A DNA stretch of 64,000 nucleotides from Pratylenchus scribneri. Its lineage: Eukaryota; Nematoda; Chromadorea; Rhabditida; Pratylenchidae. Of this stretch, positions 60,617 to 64,000 are shown piece after piece. Position numbers and translations under genes: made by a program. The notes under the pieces were generated by a model that did not search any database, was not told where the DNA came from, and worked only from the letters and a program-made list of their open reading frames with translations. How positions within the stretch are numbered: the first letter of the stretch is position 1; the number at the start of each line of letters is the position of its first letter. The DNA lies in the NCBI GenBank assembly GCA_030063045.1, contig JAQSEB010000150.1:620001-684000 (forward strand), in the 5' to 3' direction.

Positions 60617-62825
60617 AGGAAATATTATTTTATTTATATCCAATAAAAAATAACAAATTTTAGCCATTTTAATTAACAATTAAATATGGGTAATAAATAT
60701 TCTTTATTTAATATTTTAACTAACATTTTTTTAACAAATATTTCCATATTTATTATTAATACTAAACTATTTTACAATCTGTTTATTCACTTTATTAAAT
60801 TTCTTTTTAATTTATCTATACAAAATTTTATTTCTGGTACGGATATACAATAAAAATCGTTCGTAAAATGTCTCGGGCATATGTTTATAGATTAACTTTT
60901 TGATAAGTTAGATTTGCGCAAATTAGGCTTTAAATTACGATTGACAATTTAGGTAAATATTGTTTTTTTACTTTTTTAAAATTTTATAAATTTTACTTAT
61001 TCAAGTGTAATACGCGATTCACATTATTCTAAGATTATTTTTTATATATGAATATTTTTCTATTATCTTAATATTATGCAGTGAAGTGAAGAATAATTGT
61101 GAATGGGCATTCGAATTTTAGGTATTGAAGAAATTTTTACCCCATTGCATAATTTGAATTATCGTTTATTTTTTCCAATTTGAATTTTTGATTATTTGAT
61201 GGAAATTGGAATTTTCGTCAACAGTTTTTTTGTCTTATTTAGATAATTTTTTCTCTTTTTAGATATTTATTAAATAACGAATCAAAATTTGTTTATTTTT
61301 AGATATATACAAGATTAAAATTAAATAATTAAATTTATTATTTTTTTATTCTTAAATCATAACTTTTAATGTGGTAGAATTAAAAAAATAAATATTTTTC
61401 ATGTATATTAAATAAATATCTTCTCAAGAGCAAAATATTATTTATAATTTTCCAAAAAATATAATCTTTATAGACAAATCGGCAGATATCCTATTTTACA
61501 TTGGCTGCGCCACTTTGAATTCTGCCATATAATATAATTTCGAAATGGAATATTTCTACACAATTGTATTTTATTTTTTTATTAGAATTTTATATTTAAA
61601 TTTGTTTTAATTTTATAAAATTATTTAAATTTAATTGTCAATAATAAATTTCTACATTTAATTACAATCAATTACTTTTTTAATTTATATTTTTGACAGA
61701 TAAATTTTAAACAATTTTTTAATTGTTTCTATAACTAATTTTAAAAATAATAAAATATAAATTTAATTTCTGTATAATATGTCTGTTAGAAACAATAACT
61801 TTGTAATGTAATGCATCCTCGGTTGTTGAAAGATGCTTTTATAATTTATGTTTAGTATTATAAACATTTTTTTAAATTTTTTATTTAAAATTTAATATAA
61901 TTTTCATTTAATTTCCATATTTTTTTAATATTTTTATTAATATTCTTAGTAATTTAGCAATCTAATGTATTTGTTTATTAGACTAAAACAATATAGATAC
62001 CTCTCTCTTTCCATATATACAGATGTTTTATAATACATAGTCTTTTGACATTCGCTTAGAATTGCTTTTTTAAAAAATGTTAAAAATTTATTTTGGACAA
62101 TTTAATTTAGGAAATTTAATTTATTTCGATTTGATAAATTTATTTATATTCATAAAAAATTTCACATTATATTCTTTTATATAAAATATATTAAAATTAA
62201 TGAAGTTTCAATTTTGTAATAAATTTTAATTAACAAATTAATTTTTATATTTATATTATAATTTTTAATGTTTTATGACTTTATTTAATTAAGGTCATTA
62301 AAATAATGTTTTTTTTTATTTTATCTAATTAATAAGAAAAAATGCATTTTTATTAACAAGTCATTTTTTAGATAATAATATTTTAATAAAATAAATAAAT
62401 ATAAAATGATTTCGTAATATCATTAATTTTTTTGTTAATATTAATATTACTAATGTGATTAATTTTATTTTTTAATTTTATTGATAAGAGAAAAATATAA
62501 TTTTTAAAAATTTTTTATCTTTTTGAAAAGATGACGGATCCATGAAATATTTCCATTTGATTTAATAATTATTTACAAAATTAATTTATTTTGCATAAAA
62601 TAAAATATTTAAAAAATTTTTCGTATTTAATTTTTATTTTTATTAATAATAATATAATCAATCATCAATTCCGGCATTTTCCACATAATTTTAGAATTTA
62701 AATTAATTTTGATTTTTTGTTTTTTCCACTTACTTCCTGAACACATTGAGGAATAATATTGTTCCGATCGATTTGTTAAATATTCATCAAATTTGCATCA
62801 TTCTTCAATTAAAAATGTATAAATT
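60617..62825. other. AT-rich stretch without a supported gene
   Basis: Low-complexity AT DNA. A small island at 61075-61130 (plus EVKNNCEWAFEF) and one at 62740-62800 with a strong minus donor (GGAA|gtaagt, near 62733) may be exons of an undetermined model. Confidence 0.45.
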
Positions 62826-62955
62826 TTAGTGCTTTAAAAATAACTCTTCTTCTACAACAGAATCATAATCTTCCGAATAGTTTTGGCGATTCATAATCAT
62901 AAGTTTCAGTAATAAAGCTTTTTCGTCCAACAAATTATGTTCGATATATTCACTT
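62826..62955 (-). CDS. Candidate acidic terminal exon
   Basis: After the acceptor ctataattag the frame runs 42 codons to TAA 62826-62828: SEYIEHNLLDEKALLLKLMI, then MNRQNYSEDYDSVVEEELFL and KH. It is strongly purine-rich, acidic and helical in character, very unlike chance AT translation. It is among the most convincing single islands. No upstream exon could be linked and no family is recognised. Confidence 0.38.
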
Positions 62956-64000
62956 CTAATTATAGTGAAATACAAAAATTTTCATAAAATTAGAAAAAAT
63001 GTAAAATTTTTTGAATTTTAATATCAAATATGGAAATTAAAAAATTCAGATTTGATAGTAATGTTTTTACATAAATATTTTATTCATAATTTTAAAAATA
63101 TTCTAAATCGAAATTAATTATTATAATATTTATTTTATTGTATTTTATATCTTCCTTTATAATATTTTCATTTATATTTAATGAATATTCGTGTTATTAC
63201 AATTTCTTTTCTTTAATATTTATTTAAAAATTATTGAAAAAATTTGTATTGATAAATTGTTACTATTTATATAATTTTTTTATATACTAGATAAATAAAA
63301 AATATTAAATTTTAAAAATTAATCTAATTAAAGCTTTAATATATCGAAATAAAATCGTTTTGAAAATAATATTTTTCAAATTAGTTTTTTATTTTTTATT
63401 TTTTTTTTATAAAATCAAGGATTATTAAAATTAAATATAAAATTTAATTTTTACTTAATTTTATTAATGAATTGTTTTTTTTTATTATATTTTTATTGTA
63501 TTTTAAAATTTACAGCTTTATTTAATATTAAATTATATTTTTCATAGAAATTGAGTTTTATATGCTATTGAATCCTTCATGAAATATTATTGTTTATTTT
63601 AATTTAATATTATCTACATATTTTAAATTTTAAAATGAATAATAAAAAATAAAAATCTATTTTTATCCTTTAATTATCAACTATAACTAAATTTTGAAAA
63701 ATTATTTTATATATTCAATTTGATCTTTATTAAATTCATATTTTTCTTTCATGATTATTTAATATTAAATTCATAATTATGATAAAATTAAATAAAATAT
63801 TATATTTATATTAAAAACTTATTTAATTGTAATATTTTTATTAATGTTTAAATTTTGAAAAACATTTAAATCAATGAATACCGCTCTCAAGAAAAAAGCA
63901 ATAGTGTAAAATTGTTGCACCAATTTTTCTATAGAATCTCCAGGATAATTATTAATTAATTTATTCAATATTTTATTTCAAATTACAATCACAAATATTT
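62956..64000. other. AT-rich end of window
   Basis: Low-complexity AT sequence; nothing supported is seen. Confidence 0.55.

Overview
The window is eukaryotic nuclear DNA that is extremely A+T-rich, roughly four fifths by eye. The clearest feature is a nest of repeats and ribosomal DNA debris at about 20.3-30.2 kb, set in long AT-rich stretches. The rRNA pieces carry eukaryotic-type motifs (the sarcin-ricin loop and the SSU 3' 'ACACACCGCCCGTCGC' block). The Helitron gene has short GT-AG introns, many about 40-50 nt. An AT-rich invertebrate such as a plant-parasitic nematode would fit, but nothing here proves the taxon.

Layout. 0.3-1.2 kb: a roughly 680-bp element with tRNA-like pol III boxes, flanked by 93-bp direct repeats; a second copy lies at 46.5-47.2 kb. 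8.6-9.9 kb: two non-autonomous hAT-type elements with terminal inverted repeats and 8-bp target duplications. 20.3-30.2 kb: an LSU rRNA 3' fragment, a spliced Helitron replication-initiator gene without its helicase part, at least eight families of tandem or dispersed spacer-like repeats, an internally deleted SSU rRNA fragment, and a pol III-box element. All rRNA and Helitron pieces read on the minus strand. The remainder is AT-rich DNA with scattered GC-richer islands of 100-300 bp.

Coding content outside the Helitron is uncertain. At this composition, open frames of 40-60 codons arise by chance in large numbers, so bare ORFs were ignored. I list GC-richer islands whose translations are compositionally protein-like, and a few models in which successive islands join through GT-AG introns with matching reading phase. 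The best are a six-exon minus-strand model (13310-15179), a three-exon minus-strand model (17822-18063), a two-exon plus-strand model (12293-12485) and a single acidic terminal exon (62826-62955). Several islands are open on both strands, so these are hypotheses for RNA-seq or homology tests. No function is claimed for them.

The pieces do not form a pathway. The coherent biology is that of a ribosomal-spacer-like locus broken up by a rolling-circle transposon, next to SINE-like and hAT-type small elements in an AT-rich host.
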